DNA of 64,000 bases from Salinarimonas rosea DSM 21201 (GTDB taxonomy: Bacteria > Pseudomonadota > Alphaproteobacteria > Rhizobiales > Beijerinckiaceae). The position numbers and the translations under genes are program-made. The notes under the pieces were generated by a model. It worked only from the letters and a program-made list of their open reading frames with translations, was not told the DNA's origin and did no database searches. Positions within the stretch are counted from its first letter, which is position 1, and the number at the start of each line of letters is the position of its first letter. Shown here in pieces: positions 53,205 to 63,286 of the stretch. Location of the stretch: contig NZ_AUBC01000007.1 of NCBI RefSeq assembly GCF_000429045.1, positions 62,001 to 126,000 of the forward strand, given 5' to 3'.

Positions 53205-55028
53205 TCAGCCGGCTCTGCCCGTGAATCTGTCGGCGCCGGCCTCCTGCCCGATCGGGCCGGTGGCCGCGCGGCCCGCCGAGCCCGACCCGGCGAGAGCGAT
53301 CCGCTCCGGGGCGAGCAGGCGCAGCGTCGCGCCCGCGCCGGCGGCCAGCCGGTGCAGATAGAAGTAGCCGTCATCGCCGCCGGTCATCACCGGCGAGGGT
53401 GCCGATACGATGCGCAGCGGGCCCGACGAGCCGATCCAGTCGAGGTGGCGATGCCCGTGCATCACCACGATCCGCTCCGCCTCGGGCCGCAGCCGGCGTA
53501 CGAAGGCGCTGCCGTTGAGGAGCGCCGTGCCGATCCGCGAGGCGAACCGCGGACGCCCGGGATACTCGATCACGTGGTGGTGCAGCGCCACGATCCAGCG
53601 CGCGTGGGGATAGGCCCGGAACGCGGCGCTCATGGCGCGCGCCTGCTCGTGCGAGACGAGGCCGAGGGCGTTGGTGAAGGAGAAGCTCGCTTCCACGTTC
53701 GAGTTCAGGAGGACGACGCCCAGGCCGCCCGGCGTGGCGGGCGGCGCGACCATGGGGAACATGTCGCCCCAGAGCCGGCCCAGCGCCCGTGCGGAGCGCA
53801 GGTCGCCGCGATCGCCGAAGCTGCGGATCATGTCCTCGTGCGGACGAAGCGCCGCGCGCAAGGTCGGGCCGGGCCGCCCGCTCGCGCCGTCCGGCACGCG
53901 CACGCGCTCCCCCTGCAGGCTGTCGAGGGCGGACAGGACGCGCATCTCGCGCAGCGTCCGCCCGCCCGCCCCGGGCAGCTCGAGCCGCGCGGGGTTCGCC
54001 CGGTCGACGATGTTGAGATCGTGGTTGCCCGGCAGCAGCAGCAGCCGCGGGGCGAGGTCCGGGCGACGTTCCACCGCGTCGAGGAAGGCGGCCCACTCCG
54101 TGGCGCGGCCGGCATCGGTCATGTCCCCGCTCACGAGGATCAGGTCGAGCGGCGCCTCGGCGTCCGCGCGCGCCAGCGCGTCGAGGGTCCGCTCCAGCGC
54201 CTGGTTGCCGCGCGGGCCGGCTCGGCCGCTCTCGAGCCGCGGCTCGTAGGGACCGCCGACCGTGTGAAGGTCGGAGACGTGGGCGACGCGCCAGATCGGC
54301 GCGCCCGGCTCCGGCGCGTCGAAGCCATCGAGGCCGCGCGGGGTTTCCATCACGGCGTCGGCGATGCTCCAGGCCAGCGCGGCCAGCGCGAGGAACACGC
54401 CGACGATGACGACGCTGTTGGCCAGGGTCGGCGCGATCAGGCGCTGCGGGGTGCGCAGGTCCGCCACGTTCCCCGCCCAGCGCGTCGCCGGCCAGGCCTC
54501 GACGACCGCGAGGCTCGCCAGCGCCGAGAGCAGCAGCCCCGCGGCGAGCGTCGCGGCCGCGGTCGCCTTGCGGCGCGCCGCCGGATCGAGCCGGCGGGGC
54601 GCGTGCCGCTCGACGAGGTGGCGCAGGCTCTCGCGCACGAGGACGTAGGCCGGCTGGACGACGACGGAGACGAGGGACCAGAAGCTGCGCTCCGTCGTCC
54701 GGTAGAGCGCGCGCCCGCCGAGCAGCGCGGCCCCCAGCGCCGCGATCAGCGTGAGGCCCGCGGCGAGGTCGGAGACGAGCTCGGCCGATTGCCGCGGCAG
54801 CAGCCGCAGCCAACCGGTGGCGAGAAGGGGTGCCACGCCCAGCAGCAGCGCCGGCAGCACGATCATGATGCCGGTCACGAGCGCGAGCTTGAACAGGTTG
54901 ATCTCGACGAGCATGCTGCCGGCCAGCGCGACGAGGGAGCGCCCGTGCGGGCTCGCCGCGTCGTCCTCCACGTCGCCCTTGCGCGGGTCGAGGATCGGGT
55001 CGTTCCTACGCTCCTCGGCTTCGGCCAC
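53205..55028 (-). CDS. Membrane-anchored calcineurin-like metallophosphoesterase
   Basis: A 607-residue protein. The N-terminal ~240 residues have about five hydrophobic helices; the C-terminal domain has a full metallophosphoesterase set: HVSDLHTVG, VSGDMTDAG, LPGNHDLN, ALHHHVIEYPG and MHGHRHLDW. It should bind two metals and cleave phosphoesters, perhaps of a lipid or nucleotide, at the membrane; substrate unknown. Start taken as the GTG at 55028 behind GGGAG. Stands alone. Confidence 0.88.
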   Translation of the reverse strand: MAEAEERRNDPILDPRKGDVEDDAASPHGRSLVALAGSMLVEINLFKLALVTGIMIVLPALLLGVAPLLATGWLRLLPRQSAELVSDLAAGLTLIAALGAALLGGRALYRTTERSFWSLVSVVVQPAYVLVRESLRHLVERHAPRRLDPAARRKATAAATLAAGLLLSALASLAVVEAWPATRWAGNVADLRTPQRLIAPTLANSVVIVGVFLALAALAWSIADAVMETPRGLDGFDAPEPGAPIWRVAHVSDLHTVGGPYEPRLESGRAGPRGNQALERTLDALARADAEAPLDLILVSGDMTDAGRATEWAAFLDAVERRPDLAPRLLLLPGNHDLNIVDRANPARLELPGAGGRTLREMRVLSALDSLQGERVRVPDGASGRPGPTLRAALRPHEDMIRSFGDRGDLRSARALGRLWGDMFPMVAPPATPGGLGVVLLNSNVEASFSFTNALGLVSHEQARAMSAAFRAYPHARWIVALHHHVIEYPGRPRFASRIGTALLNGSAFVRRLRPEAERIVVMHGHRHLDWIGSSGPLRIVSAPSPVMTGGDDGYFYLHRLAAGAGATLRLLAPERIALAGSGSAGRAATGPIGQEAGADRFTGRAG

Positions 55029-55378
55029 ATGTCTCTCCCGTCCGCAGGAGCGCCCTGCACCGCACCACCGCCCCCGTAGCCCGCAACCGGTGCACTCTAG
55101 GGCCAAACGCGGCTCGGCTCACCGATAGGCGCGGGGACGCATCGCCGCAACGCGTCTCCTCGACGAGGGCGCGCCGACGCGGGTCTCCGATCATGCCCGC
55201 AACCGACCGCGGCAAGACCGGCGCCCGGTCGGCGACGACCGTCTTGCCCGCCCTCGCCGTACGCGACGTCACGCCGCGCTGCGCGGCGCGGGGCCGGGCT
55301 ATCCGCCGGCGGAACCCGCGCGCGACCGACGCGCGGACCCAGGGCGGCGTCGATCCTGCCGACTGGATTGCCGTCGGC
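55029..55378. other. Non-coding interval between phosphoesterase and antiporter genes
   Basis: 350 bases with no gene I can support; small frames here lack ribosome sites and family features. A short GC hairpin (CGCCGCGC-TGC-GCGGCG region near 55272-55290) follows the antiporter on the minus strand and might help termination. The phosphoesterase promoter must also be here but no good boxes stand out. Confidence 0.45.
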
Positions 55379-56554
55379 TCACGGACGCTCGCCGATCCGC
55401 CTGCCGGAATAGCGCGTCAGCAGCGGGCCGATCAGGCAGGTGAGAAAGATCACGAGGATGACGGCGTCCTCGACCCGGTCGCCGATCAGGTCCATCTCGG
55501 CGCCGATCACGATCACGGCGAGCGTCGCGGCGGCCTGCGGCAGGGTCAGCCCGATGACGGCGGTCCGTTCCAGGGCGTCGTAGCCGAACAGGCGGCCGGA
55601 GATCAGCGATGCGGCGGTCTTGCCGAAGGCGACGACCCCGAGCAGGGCGGCCGCGAGCCCCCAGGTGGCCGCCTGGCCGAAGACCGCGAGATCGAGACGC
55701 ATGCCCGTCTTCACGTAGAAGAACGGCACGAACAGCATGCGCCCGGCGAACCGCACGTGCTCGTGCAGCTCGGGACGCCGCTTGATCGGCTGGTTCAGGC
55801 ACAGGCCCGCCAGGAAGGCACCGAGGATGTCCTCCGTGCCGATCGCCTTCGCGGCCGTCGCGAGCACCACCAGCACGACGAGCAGGAAGAGCGCTTTCTC
55901 GGCGAGCGTCGTCTCTTCGTCGTCGAGGAGCCTCGCGGCGATCCGCGGAACGACCGCGAGGGAGACGGCCGCGACGAGCGCGAGCAGCAGGAGCGGGAGC
56001 CACCAGGATCCGGAGCCGCCGCCCTCCCCGTCGGGCTGCTGGACGAGGATCGCGAGGAGGACGAGCGCGAGCGTGTCGGTGATCAGGGTTCCTCCGATCG
56101 CCGCGACGATCGGCCTTCGGTCGACGATGCCGAGGCGCTCGAGCATCGGATAGGCGACGAGCGTGTGCGAGGCGAGCGCCGCGCCGAGCAGGAAGGCCCC
56201 GGTCCAGCCGAGGCCGGCGAGGAGGCCGACGCCGACGGCCGGGGCGAGCGAGAAGCCGGACGCGAGCAGCCCGAAGGCGATCGTCTCCCGCTTGTGCCGG
56301 CGCACCACCTCCATGTCGATCTCGAGGCCGGCCATGAACATGATGAAGAGGAGGCCCAGCGTGCCCAGGAGGTCGACGACCGGCTCCTCGGGCAGGAGCG
56401 CGAGCGCATCCGGCCCGACCAGCATCCCGACGAGGAGGAGACCGACGACCGCGGGGACGCGCGAATGCTCGAGCGTGAGCTGGATGACGAGGGCGATCGA
56501 CACCACGATCGTGAACTGCACGAGCACATCGCCGACCGTGAGGGATTCGAGCAT
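55379..56554 (-). CDS. CPA2-family cation:proton antiporter (KefB-like membrane domain only)
   Basis: Na+/H+ or K+/H+ antiporter of 391 residues with about 12 hydrophobic helices. Typical motifs: VPAVVGLLLVGMLVGPDAL, FIMFMAGLEIDMEVV, and the GGTLITDTLALVLLA segment carrying the ion-binding Asp. The TrkA-N/RCK domain of KefB/KefC is absent. The ATG at 56554 follows GAGGAGG. Monocistronic. Confidence 0.92.
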   Translation of the reverse strand: MLESLTVGDVLVQFTIVVSIALVIQLTLEHSRVPAVVGLLLVGMLVGPDALALLPEEPVVDLLGTLGLLFIMFMAGLEIDMEVVRRHKRETIAFGLLASGFSLAPAVGVGLLAGLGWTGAFLLGAALASHTLVAYPMLERLGIVDRRPIVAAIGGTLITDTLALVLLAILVQQPDGEGGGSGSWWLPLLLLALVAAVSLAVVPRIAARLLDDEETTLAEKALFLLVVLVVLATAAKAIGTEDILGAFLAGLCLNQPIKRRPELHEHVRFAGRMLFVPFFYVKTGMRLDLAVFGQAATWGLAAALLGVVAFGKTAASLISGRLFGYDALERTAVIGLTLPQAAATLAVIVIGAEMDLIGDRVEDAVILVIFLTCLIGPLLTRYSGRRIGERP

Positions 56555-56765
56555 CCGGCCTCCTCGAGGGTGCGCGGCAGGAGGTCGCGCAGGGCGCCTC
56601 GTCAAGCGGCGCAGCGTGGCGATGGTTCCTGGGAGCGGCGCCAGCGATCGGGCGACGGCGGGCGAGGCGATCGTCTCGCCGCACCCGGGTGCGCCGGGCG
56701 CCGAGCCGTGGCTGCCCGGAGGGTTCGGGCGTCGGAGAGCGGCCCCGTGCCGCTCGCTCCCCGCC

Positions 56766-57536
56766 TCAACGCGCCAGCCAGCCGCCGTCGACCGGGATGA
56801 CGGCGCCGTGCACGAAATCGGCGGCCTGCGAGCAGAGGAAGACGGTGACGCCCGCGAGATCGCGCGGCACGCCCCAGCGGCCGGCGGGGACGCGCGCGAG
56901 AAGCGCCGCCGTGCGCGCCGCGTCGGCCTGGAGCGCGGCGGTGTTGTCGGTGGCGATGTAGCCCGGCGCGATGGCGTTGACGTTGACGCCGTGGCCCGCC
57001 CATTCGTTGGCGAGCGCCTTCGTCAGCTGCGCGATCGCGCCCTTCGACGCGGCGTAACCGGGCACCAGGATGCCGCCCTGGAACGACAGGACAGAGGCGG
57101 TGAAGACGATCTTGCCGCCCTGCCCCCGCGCGATCATCCGGCTCCCCAGCGCCCGCGCCAGCCGGAAGGGGGCGGTGAGGTTCACGTCGAGCACCGCATC
57201 CCAGTCCGCGTCCGCATGCTCGGCGGCCGGCGCGCGGCAAATGATGCCGGCGTTGTTGACGAGGATGTCGATGGGCGGGCCGACATCGAGGCGCTCCACC
57301 AGTGCGTCGAGCGCGGCGCGGTCGCCGAGATCGCAGCGCTCGGCGGTGAAGCGCCGGCCGGTCGCGGCGACGTCCGCCCCCACCGCGCCGCCGTCGGGCT
57401 CGAGGCCGGAACTCACCCCCACGATGTCGGCGCCGGCCTCGGCGAGCGCCAGCGCCATGGCGCGGCCGATCCCGCGCCGGCAGCCGGTGACGAGGGCCGT
57501 CTTGCCGCCGAGGTCGAACAGCGTGGAGATCGTCAT
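56766..57536 (-). CDS. SDR-family oxidoreductase (KduD-like)
   Basis: Classical short-chain dehydrogenase of 256 residues. Cofactor motif TGCRRGIGRAM, NNAG motif, and catalytic S148-Y161-K165. FQGGILVPGYAASKGAIAQ and APGYIATDNTAAL are close to 2-deoxy-D-gluconate 3-dehydrogenase / KduD. In this operon it follows a 2-oxo acid dehydrogenase complex rather than pectin genes, so the substrate may be another hydroxy/oxo acid. Last gene of the operon, 30 bases after the E2 catalytic gene. Confidence 0.88.
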   Translation of the reverse strand: MTISTLFDLGGKTALVTGCRRGIGRAMALALAEAGADIVGVSSGLEPDGGAVGADVAATGRRFTAERCDLGDRAALDALVERLDVGPPIDILVNNAGIICRAPAAEHADADWDAVLDVNLTAPFRLARALGSRMIARGQGGKIVFTASVLSFQGGILVPGYAASKGAIAQLTKALANEWAGHGVNVNAIAPGYIATDNTAALQADAARTAALLARVPAGRWGVPRDLAGVTVFLCSQAADFVHGAVIPVDGGWLAR

Positions 57537-57566
57537 GGCGTCGGCCTTTCGTGCGCGGGCGCCGGC

Positions 57567-58472
57567 TCAGAGCAGCCGGCGGGGGTCCTCGATCAGGCGC
57601 GCATAGTGTGCGAGAAAGCGCGCCGCGTCCGCGCCGTCGATCACGCGGTGGTCGTAGCTGAGATCGAGCGGGACCATCGGGCGCGGCAGGAATCGCTCGC
57701 CGTCCCAGACGGGCACGATCTCCGTGCGGGTGAGCCCGAGGATCGCCACCTCCGGCGGGTTGACGATGGGCGTGAAGGCGCTCCCGCCGATGCCGCCGAG
57801 GTTCGAGATCGTCATCCCCGCGCCGCCCATCTCGGCCGGGCGCAGCTTGCGCGCCTGCGCGCGGGCGGCGAGGTCCGCGATCTCCTCGGCGATGCGCCAC
57901 AGGCCCTTGCGGTCGACACCGCGGACGACGGGGACGCTCAGCCCGTGGGGCGCGTCCACCGCGATGCCGATGTCGATCCAGTGCTTCAGGACCAGCGTCT
58001 CGCCGTCCTCGGAGAGGGATGCGTTGAAGCGCGGGAAGTCCTCGAGCGCGCGCGCCAGCGCCTTGACGTGGAAGGCGAGCGCCGTGAGCCGGACGCCGCG
58101 GGCCGCGGCGTCACCCTTCATCGCGGTGCGGAAGGTCTCGAGCGCGCCGACGTCGGCGCGGTCGTGGTGGGTCACCGCCGGGATGCGCGCCTGCGCGGCC
58201 GCCATCGCCGCCGCCGAGACCTTGGCGAAACGCGAGAGCGGCTCGCGGGTCACCGGGCCGTAGGCCTCGTGCTCCACGGACCAGTGGCGGGCGTGCGCGT
58301 CCGCGGCTGGCCGCGCCGTCGGCGCAGCGGGCGCCGTTGCGCCCGACAGCTTCCGGTCGACGTCCTCGCGGGCGATGCTGCCGCGGCCGAGCTCGAGGCC
58401 GAGCGCGTCGATGTCGACGCCGTTGCGCCCGGCATGGGCCCGTACGGAGGGGCTGGCGATCACGTCGGTCAT
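57567..58472 (-). CDS. 2-oxo acid dehydrogenase E2 acyltransferase catalytic subunit lacking lipoyl domain
   Basis: A 301-residue E2-type protein from the ATG at 58472 with a GAGGA site. It has a peripheral-subunit-binding-like segment (about 8-48; [20 protein letters not shown]) and the full acyltransferase domain with catalytic H275 and D279 in [12 protein letters not shown]. No lipoyl domain (no ETDKS) is present, unlike ordinary E2. The lipoyl domains are on a separate protein two genes upstream. The pair seems to act as a split E2. Confidence 0.9.
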   Translation of the reverse strand: MTDVIASPSVRAHAGRNGVDIDALGLELGRGSIAREDVDRKLSGATAPAAPTARPAADAHARHWSVEHEAYGPVTREPLSRFAKVSAAAMAAAQARIPAVTHHDRADVGALETFRTAMKGDAAARGVRLTALAFHVKALARALEDFPRFNASLSEDGETLVLKHWIDIGIAVDAPHGLSVPVVRGVDRKGLWRIAEEIADLAARAQARKLRPAEMGGAGMTISNLGGIGGSAFTPIVNPPEVAILGLTRTEIVPVWDGERFLPRPMVPLDLSYDHRVIDGADAARFLAHYARLIEDPRRLL

Positions 58473-58483
58473 GGCGGTCCTCC

Positions 58484-59914
58484 TCACCAGCTCGCCGAGA
58501 TGTACTGGCTTTCCATGAACTCCAGCATGCCCTCGTGCCCGCCCTCGCGGCCGAGCCCGGACTGCTTGACCCCGCCGAAGGGCGCCGCCGGGTCCGAGAC
58601 GAGGCCGCGGTTGAGCCCCACCATGCCGTAGTCGAGCCGCTCGCAGACCGAGAGGCCGCGGGCCATGTCGCGGGTGAAGACGTAGGCGACGAGGCCGTAT
58701 TCGGTGTCGTTCGCCCGGCGGATGGCGTCCTCCTCGTCCGTGAAGGTCTGGATCGCGGCGACGGGGCCGAAGATCTCGTCGGTGAGGCAGTCGGCGTCGT
58801 CGGGCACGTCGGTGAGCACGGTCGGCGGGTAGAAGAAGCCCGGCCCGTCGGGGCGCCGCCCGCCGAGGCGCACCTGCGCGCCCTTGGCGACCGCGTCGTC
58901 GACGAAGGCGGCGACCTTGTCGCGGGTGTCGGCATTGACGAGCGGGCCGACGTCGACGTCCGGGTCGAGCCCGTTGCCGACCCGCAAGGCCGCCATTCGC
59001 TCGGTGAAGCGCGCGACGAAGGGCTCGGCGACGCTCTCGTGGACGTAGAACCGGTTCGCCGCCGTGCAGGCCTCGCCGAGATTGCGCATCTTGGCCAGCA
59101 TGGCGCCCTCCACAGCGACCTCGATGTCGGCGTCGTGCAGCACGAGGAGCGGCGCGTTGCCGCCGAGCTCCATCGCGGGCTTGAGCACCTGGTCGGCGGC
59201 GCTGCGCAAGAGCGTGCGCCCGACCCCGGTCGAGCCCGTGAAGGACACGACCCGCACCCTGGAATCGTGCAGCATGCGGTCGACGATCGCCCCCGTGCGG
59301 CGCGAGGGCAGCACGTTGACGACGCCCGGCGGCACGCCCGCTTCCTCGAGCAGCGGCATCAGCGCGAGCATGGTCAGCGGCGTCTCGGAGGCGGGCTTGA
59401 TGACCACCGGGCAGCCGGCGGCGAGCGCCGGCGCGATCTTGCGGGTGCCCATCGCCGCCGGGTAGTTCCAGGGCGTGACCAGCACCGCGATGCCCGCGGG
59501 CTTGTGCTGGACGAGGATGCGCGCGCCCGAGGCCGGGGCGCGGGAGACGAGCCCGTCGGCGCGCACGGCCTCCTCCGAGAACCAGCGGAAGAACTCGGCC
59601 GCGTAGGTCGCCTCGCCGCGCGCGTCCGCGCCCGCCTTGCCGTTCTCGCGCGTGATCAGCCGGGCGAACTCGTCGCGCCGGGCGCTCATCAGCTCGAAGG
59701 CCCTGCGCAGGATTTCCGCGCGCTCGCGCGGGCTGCGCGCGGCCCAGGGCCCGAAGGCGCGCGCCGCGGCGTCGAGCGCGGCGTCGGCGTCGTCGACCGT
59801 GGCCGAGGCGACGGAGGCGAGCACGTGCTCGTCGGCGGGGTTGATCACGTCGAAGCGCTCGCCCTCGGAGCCGGGGCGCCAGGCGCCGTCGATGTAGAGG
59901 TCGGTGTGATCCAT
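58484..59914 (-). CDS. Aldehyde dehydrogenase (succinate-semialdehyde dehydrogenase-like)
   Basis: NAD(P)-dependent ALDH, 476 residues. General base E249 (MELGGNAP), nucleophile C283 ([12 protein letters not shown]), cofactor loop FTGSTGVG, and [15 protein letters not shown] at the C-terminus, close to GabD-type enzymes. It lies between the two E2-type genes and 11 bases from the catalytic E2, so it probably oxidises an aldehyde made in the same pathway. Confidence 0.92.
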   Translation of the reverse strand: MDHTDLYIDGAWRPGSEGERFDVINPADEHVLASVASATVDDADAALDAAARAFGPWAARSPRERAEILRRAFELMSARRDEFARLITRENGKAGADARGEATYAAEFFRWFSEEAVRADGLVSRAPASGARILVQHKPAGIAVLVTPWNYPAAMGTRKIAPALAAGCPVVIKPASETPLTMLALMPLLEEAGVPPGVVNVLPSRRTGAIVDRMLHDSRVRVVSFTGSTGVGRTLLRSAADQVLKPAMELGGNAPLLVLHDADIEVAVEGAMLAKMRNLGEACTAANRFYVHESVAEPFVARFTERMAALRVGNGLDPDVDVGPLVNADTRDKVAAFVDDAVAKGAQVRLGGRRPDGPGFFYPPTVLTDVPDDADCLTDEIFGPVAAIQTFTDEEDAIRRANDTEYGLVAYVFTRDMARGLSVCERLDYGMVGLNRGLVSDPAAPFGGVKQSGLGREGGHEGMLEFMESQYISASW

Positions 59915-59930
59915 GATGCGCTCCGGACTG

Positions 59931-61259
59931 TCAGAGGAGGTGGTGCAGCGGCTCGGCGAGCCGGGCGGCGAGCGCCGTCACGAGCGCGACCGCCGCGCGG
60001 TCGTCGAGCGCGTCGGCGGCGTAGTCGAGGGACAGCGCGATCTCGCCTCCCGCGGGGACGAGGGTGAGCACGGGCGCGGCGAGCCCACCCGCTCTGGCCG
60101 CGACGATCGGCGTGCCGAGGAGGTCGCGCACGACGAGCACGGGCGCGGAGGCATCGGTACTCGGCGCGAGCGTGCCGAGGCGGGCACGGTCGGCGTCGGC
60201 ATAGCGGACGGGGTCCGCGCCGTCGGCTGTCTCGACGGCGACGACGAGCGGCTGCGCGTCGTCGCGTCCGGCCCGCAGCCCGGCGGTGGCAAAGGCGGCG
60301 AGCACGGCCGTGCGCCGGCTCGCGCCGCCGTTTTCCGCGGCGAGCCAGGCCGTGAAGGCCTCGAGCCCCGCCGCCGGCGCGCGCGCTTCGAGACGCGCGG
60401 CTTGGGAGACGGCCGCGGGTGCCGCGGCCGGGGAGGCGGCGGGGACCGTCGAGCGGGCCGCCGCGGCCCGCGCGGCGAGCGCGTCGAGGTCGCGCACGTG
60501 GATCGGCTGGCCCGCGCCCTCGGCGACGAGGCGGGCGAGGTCGAGCCCGCGCTCCGACGCGAGCCGCCGCGCCTTCGGCGAGGCGAGGACGCGGCCGTCG
60601 AAGGCCGCGGGGACGGGGGCGGCGGCGGGCGCCGGCGCCGGCGTGGGCGCGGGCTTCGCCGCCGGCTCCGCCTTCGGCGTGGCGGACGCCTCGCCCGGTC
60701 CTCTCGGCGCTGTGGGCTTCTCTGCGGAGATCACCGCAATGACCTCCCCGACAGGCACGCTCGCCCCCGCCGCGGCGCGGATCTCGGCGACGAAGCCGCT
60801 CGACTGCGCCTCGATTTCCAATGTCGACTTGTCGGTCTCGACCTCGAGCAGCACCTCGCCCGCGGCGACCGGGTCGCCCGGCGCCTTGGCCCAGGCGACG
60901 ATCAGCCCGGTGTCCTGCGCCATGCCGAGCGCCGGCATGATCACCGGGTCGCCCTCCGGGGCGGCCTCGCCCGCGGGCGCGGGCCCGGACGTCGCCGCAG
61001 GGGCGGTCGCTTGCGCCTCGGGCGTCTCGCCGATCACCGCGACGACGCGCCCGACGGGCACGTCGTCGCCGGCGCGCGCGCGCAGCTCCGTCACCCAGCC
61101 GTCGGCGCCGGCCTCGACCTCGACCGTGGACTTGTCGGTCTCGATCTCCATCAGCACGTCGCCCGCGCAGACCCTGTCGCCCGCTTCCTTGCGCCAGGCG
61201 ACGAGGTGGCCCGTATCCTGCGCCATGCCGAGCGCGGGCATGATCACCTCATGCGGCAT
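59931..61259 (-). CDS. Double-lipoyl-domain E2-like protein with degenerate catalytic domain
   Basis: A 442-residue protein with two lipoyl domains (K43 and K144 in ETDKST), Ala/Pro linkers, a peripheral-subunit-binding domain (about 212-252, LASPKARRLASERG), then an acyltransferase-like domain of about 190 residues. The latter has lost the catalytic signature: where SYDHRVIDG should stand there is SLDYAADALDD, with Tyr for the catalytic His. It should therefore carry acyl groups but not transfer them to CoA. The ATG at 61259 is chosen; a GTG lies one codon upstream. Overlaps E1 beta. Confidence 0.9.
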   Translation of the reverse strand: MPHEVIMPALGMAQDTGHLVAWRKEAGDRVCAGDVLMEIETDKSTVEVEAGADGWVTELRARAGDDVPVGRVVAVIGETPEAQATAPAATSGPAPAGEAAPEGDPVIMPALGMAQDTGLIVAWAKAPGDPVAAGEVLLEVETDKSTLEIEAQSSGFVAEIRAAAGASVPVGEVIAVISAEKPTAPRGPGEASATPKAEPAAKPAPTPAPAPAAAPVPAAFDGRVLASPKARRLASERGLDLARLVAEGAGQPIHVRDLDALAARAAAARSTVPAASPAAAPAAVSQAARLEARAPAAGLEAFTAWLAAENGGASRRTAVLAAFATAGLRAGRDDAQPLVVAVETADGADPVRYADADRARLGTLAPSTDASAPVLVVRDLLGTPIVAARAGGLAAPVLTLVPAGGEIALSLDYAADALDDRAAVALVTALAARLAEPLHHLL

Positions 61260-62244
61260 CACGGACCTCCCCGCGCAGCATCCGGCGCGCGGCGGCGACG
61301 ACGTCGTCGGCGGTGGGGACGGTGAGGTCCTCGAGCGCCGGCGAGAAAGGCACGGGCACGTCCATGGCGGCGAGCCGGGCGACCGGCGCGTCGAGGTGGT
61401 AGAAGGCCTTCTCGGAGATGCGCGCGGCGATCTCCGCCGAGACGCCGTAGCTGCGGTGGCCCTCGTCGACGACGATGGCGCGGCTCGTCTTGCGCACCGA
61501 GGCGAGGATCGTGTCCTCGTCGAGCGGCACGATGGTGCGCGGGTCGACGACTTCCGCCGAGACGCCCTCGCGCGCCAGGATCTCGGCGGCGGCCAGCGAG
61601 ACCTGCACCATCGAGGAGGTGGCGACCAGCGTCACGTCGCGCCCGGCGCGCAGGATTGCGGCCTCGCCGAAGGGAATGAGGTATTCCTCCTCGGGCACCG
61701 GGGCCTTGTCCTGGTACATCAGCTTGTCCTCGAAGATCACCACCGGATCGTTGTCCCGGATGGCGGTCTTCATCAGCCCCTTGGCCTCGTAGGCCGAGGA
61801 CGGCAGCGCGACCTTCAGCCCGGGGATGTGGGCGACGAGCGCGTGGAGCGACTGCGAATGCTGGGCGGCGGAGCGGCGGGTGGCGCCGAGATTGGTCCGC
61901 AGCACCATCGGCACGTTGAGCTTGCCGCCGGACATGTAGCGGGCCTTGGCCGCCTGGTTGCAGAGCTGGTCCATCACCAGGAACAGGAAGTCGCCGAACA
62001 TCAGGTCGACGATCGGGCGCGAGCCGGTCAGCGCCGCCCCCACCGCGATCCCGACGAATCCGGGCTCGGAGATCGGCGTGTCGACGATGCGCTCGGGGCC
62101 GAACTCCTCGACGAGCCCGGAGAGCACCTTGAAGGGCGTGCCGGCCTCGGCGACGTCCTCGCCCAGGAGGAAGATCGTCGGGTCGCGGCGCATCTCCTCC
62201 GCGATCGCTTCGTTGACGGCCTTGGCCAGGGTGATCTCACGCAT
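61249..62244 (-). CDS. 2-oxo acid dehydrogenase E1 component beta subunit
   Basis: Beta subunit of a heterotetrameric thiamine-diphosphate E1 enzyme, 331 residues from the ATG at 62244 (GGAG site). Features: FLLGEDVAEAGTPFKV, RIVDTPISEPGFVGIAVGAAL, and the C-terminal transketolase domain with VDPRTIVPLDEDTI. Resembles pyruvate/acetoin-type E1 beta. Overlaps E1 alpha by 8 bases and the lipoyl protein by 11. Confidence 0.95.
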   Translation of the reverse strand: MREITLAKAVNEAIAEEMRRDPTIFLLGEDVAEAGTPFKVLSGLVEEFGPERIVDTPISEPGFVGIAVGAALTGSRPIVDLMFGDFLFLVMDQLCNQAAKARYMSGGKLNVPMVLRTNLGATRRSAAQHSQSLHALVAHIPGLKVALPSSAYEAKGLMKTAIRDNDPVVIFEDKLMYQDKAPVPEEEYLIPFGEAAILRAGRDVTLVATSSMVQVSLAAAEILAREGVSAEVVDPRTIVPLDEDTILASVRKTSRAIVVDEGHRSYGVSAEIAARISEKAFYHLDAPVARLAAMDVPVPFSPALEDLTVPTADDVVAAARRMLRGEVRDAA

Positions 62245-63253
62245 GATCCAGCTCCTTGCGCCCACGGTCCGCCGTCCCGGGGGTGGCGTAGACGTGCATG
62301 TCGACCTCGTGGGCCGGCGGGTAGGCCGCGGCCTCGGCATAGGCGACGGCCTCGGCCGCCTCCCGGCGCACGCGCTCGCCGATCTCCACGAGGGCGTCCG
62401 CGTCGGCGATGCCCTCGCCCTCGAGCCACTTGCCGAAATTGAGGATCGGGTCGCGCGTCTCCTTCCAGAGCGCCTCCTCGTCCTTGGGCCGATAGTAGGC
62501 GCGGTTGATGTCGCCGACGTGGTGGCCGTGCCAGCGATAGGTGTCGAGCAGCACGAAGAACGGCCCCTCGCCCTTGCGGGCGCGCGCCACGAGATCGCGG
62601 GCGAGACGGTTGACCGCGAGCACGTCCTGCCCGTCGACCTGGTGCGTCTCGATGCCGAAGGCGGCGGCGCGGGCGCAGAGGTCGCCCGCCGCCATCTCCT
62701 CGGTGCGGGTATACTCGCCGTAGTGATTGTTCTCGCAGGCGTAGACGACCGGCAGCTTCCAGAGCGCCGCCATGTTCATCACCTCGTAGAGCAGCCCCTG
62801 GCCGAGCGCCCCGTCGCCGAAGAAGCACACCGTCACCGCGCCGGTGCCCAGCCGCTTGGCCGAGAGCGCCGCGCCGGTGGCGATGCCGGCCGAGCCGCCG
62901 ACGATGGCGTTGGCGCCGAGGTTGCCGTTGGCCTGGTCGGCGATGTGCATCGAGCCGCCCTTGCCTCGGCAATAGCCCTCCGCCTTGCCGAGCAGCTCGC
63001 AGAACATCTCCTTGAAATGCGCGCCCTTGGCCACGCAGTGGCCGTGGCCGCGATGGGTCGAGGTGATGTGGTCGGTCGTCTCCAGCGCCTCGCACAGCCC
63101 CACGGCCACGGCCTCCTGGCCGGTGTACATGTGGGTCAGGCCCGGCATCTTGGCCGAGAGGTAGAGCTGGTTGGCGTTGTCCTCGAAGGCGCGGATCCGC
63201 GCCATCTGCTCGTAGAGGCGCAGGTACTCGGCCGTGTTGTCGCTGGCGTTCAT
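62237..63253 (-). CDS. 2-oxo acid dehydrogenase E1 component alpha subunit
   Basis: Alpha subunit of E1, 338 residues. The thiamine-diphosphate site is FGDGALGQGLLYEVMN followed by VVYACENN; the entrance loop HRGHGHCVAKGAHFKEMF and GGSMHIADQ are of the pyruvate/acetoin (PdhA/AcoA) type. Which oxo acid it uses cannot be told. First enzyme of the complex, 33 bases after the M24-family gene. Confidence 0.94.
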   Translation of the reverse strand: MNASDNTAEYLRLYEQMARIRAFEDNANQLYLSAKMPGLTHMYTGQEAVAVGLCEALETTDHITSTHRGHGHCVAKGAHFKEMFCELLGKAEGYCRGKGGSMHIADQANGNLGANAIVGGSAGIATGAALSAKRLGTGAVTVCFFGDGALGQGLLYEVMNMAALWKLPVVYACENNHYGEYTRTEEMAAGDLCARAAAFGIETHQVDGQDVLAVNRLARDLVARARKGEGPFFVLLDTYRWHGHHVGDINRAYYRPKDEEALWKETRDPILNFGKWLEGEGIADADALVEIGERVRREAAEAVAYAEAAAYPPAHEVDMHVYATPGTADRGRKELDHA

Positions 63254-63286
63254 CGTCGTCCTCGGGTTCTCGGGCGCTCCGGGCCT

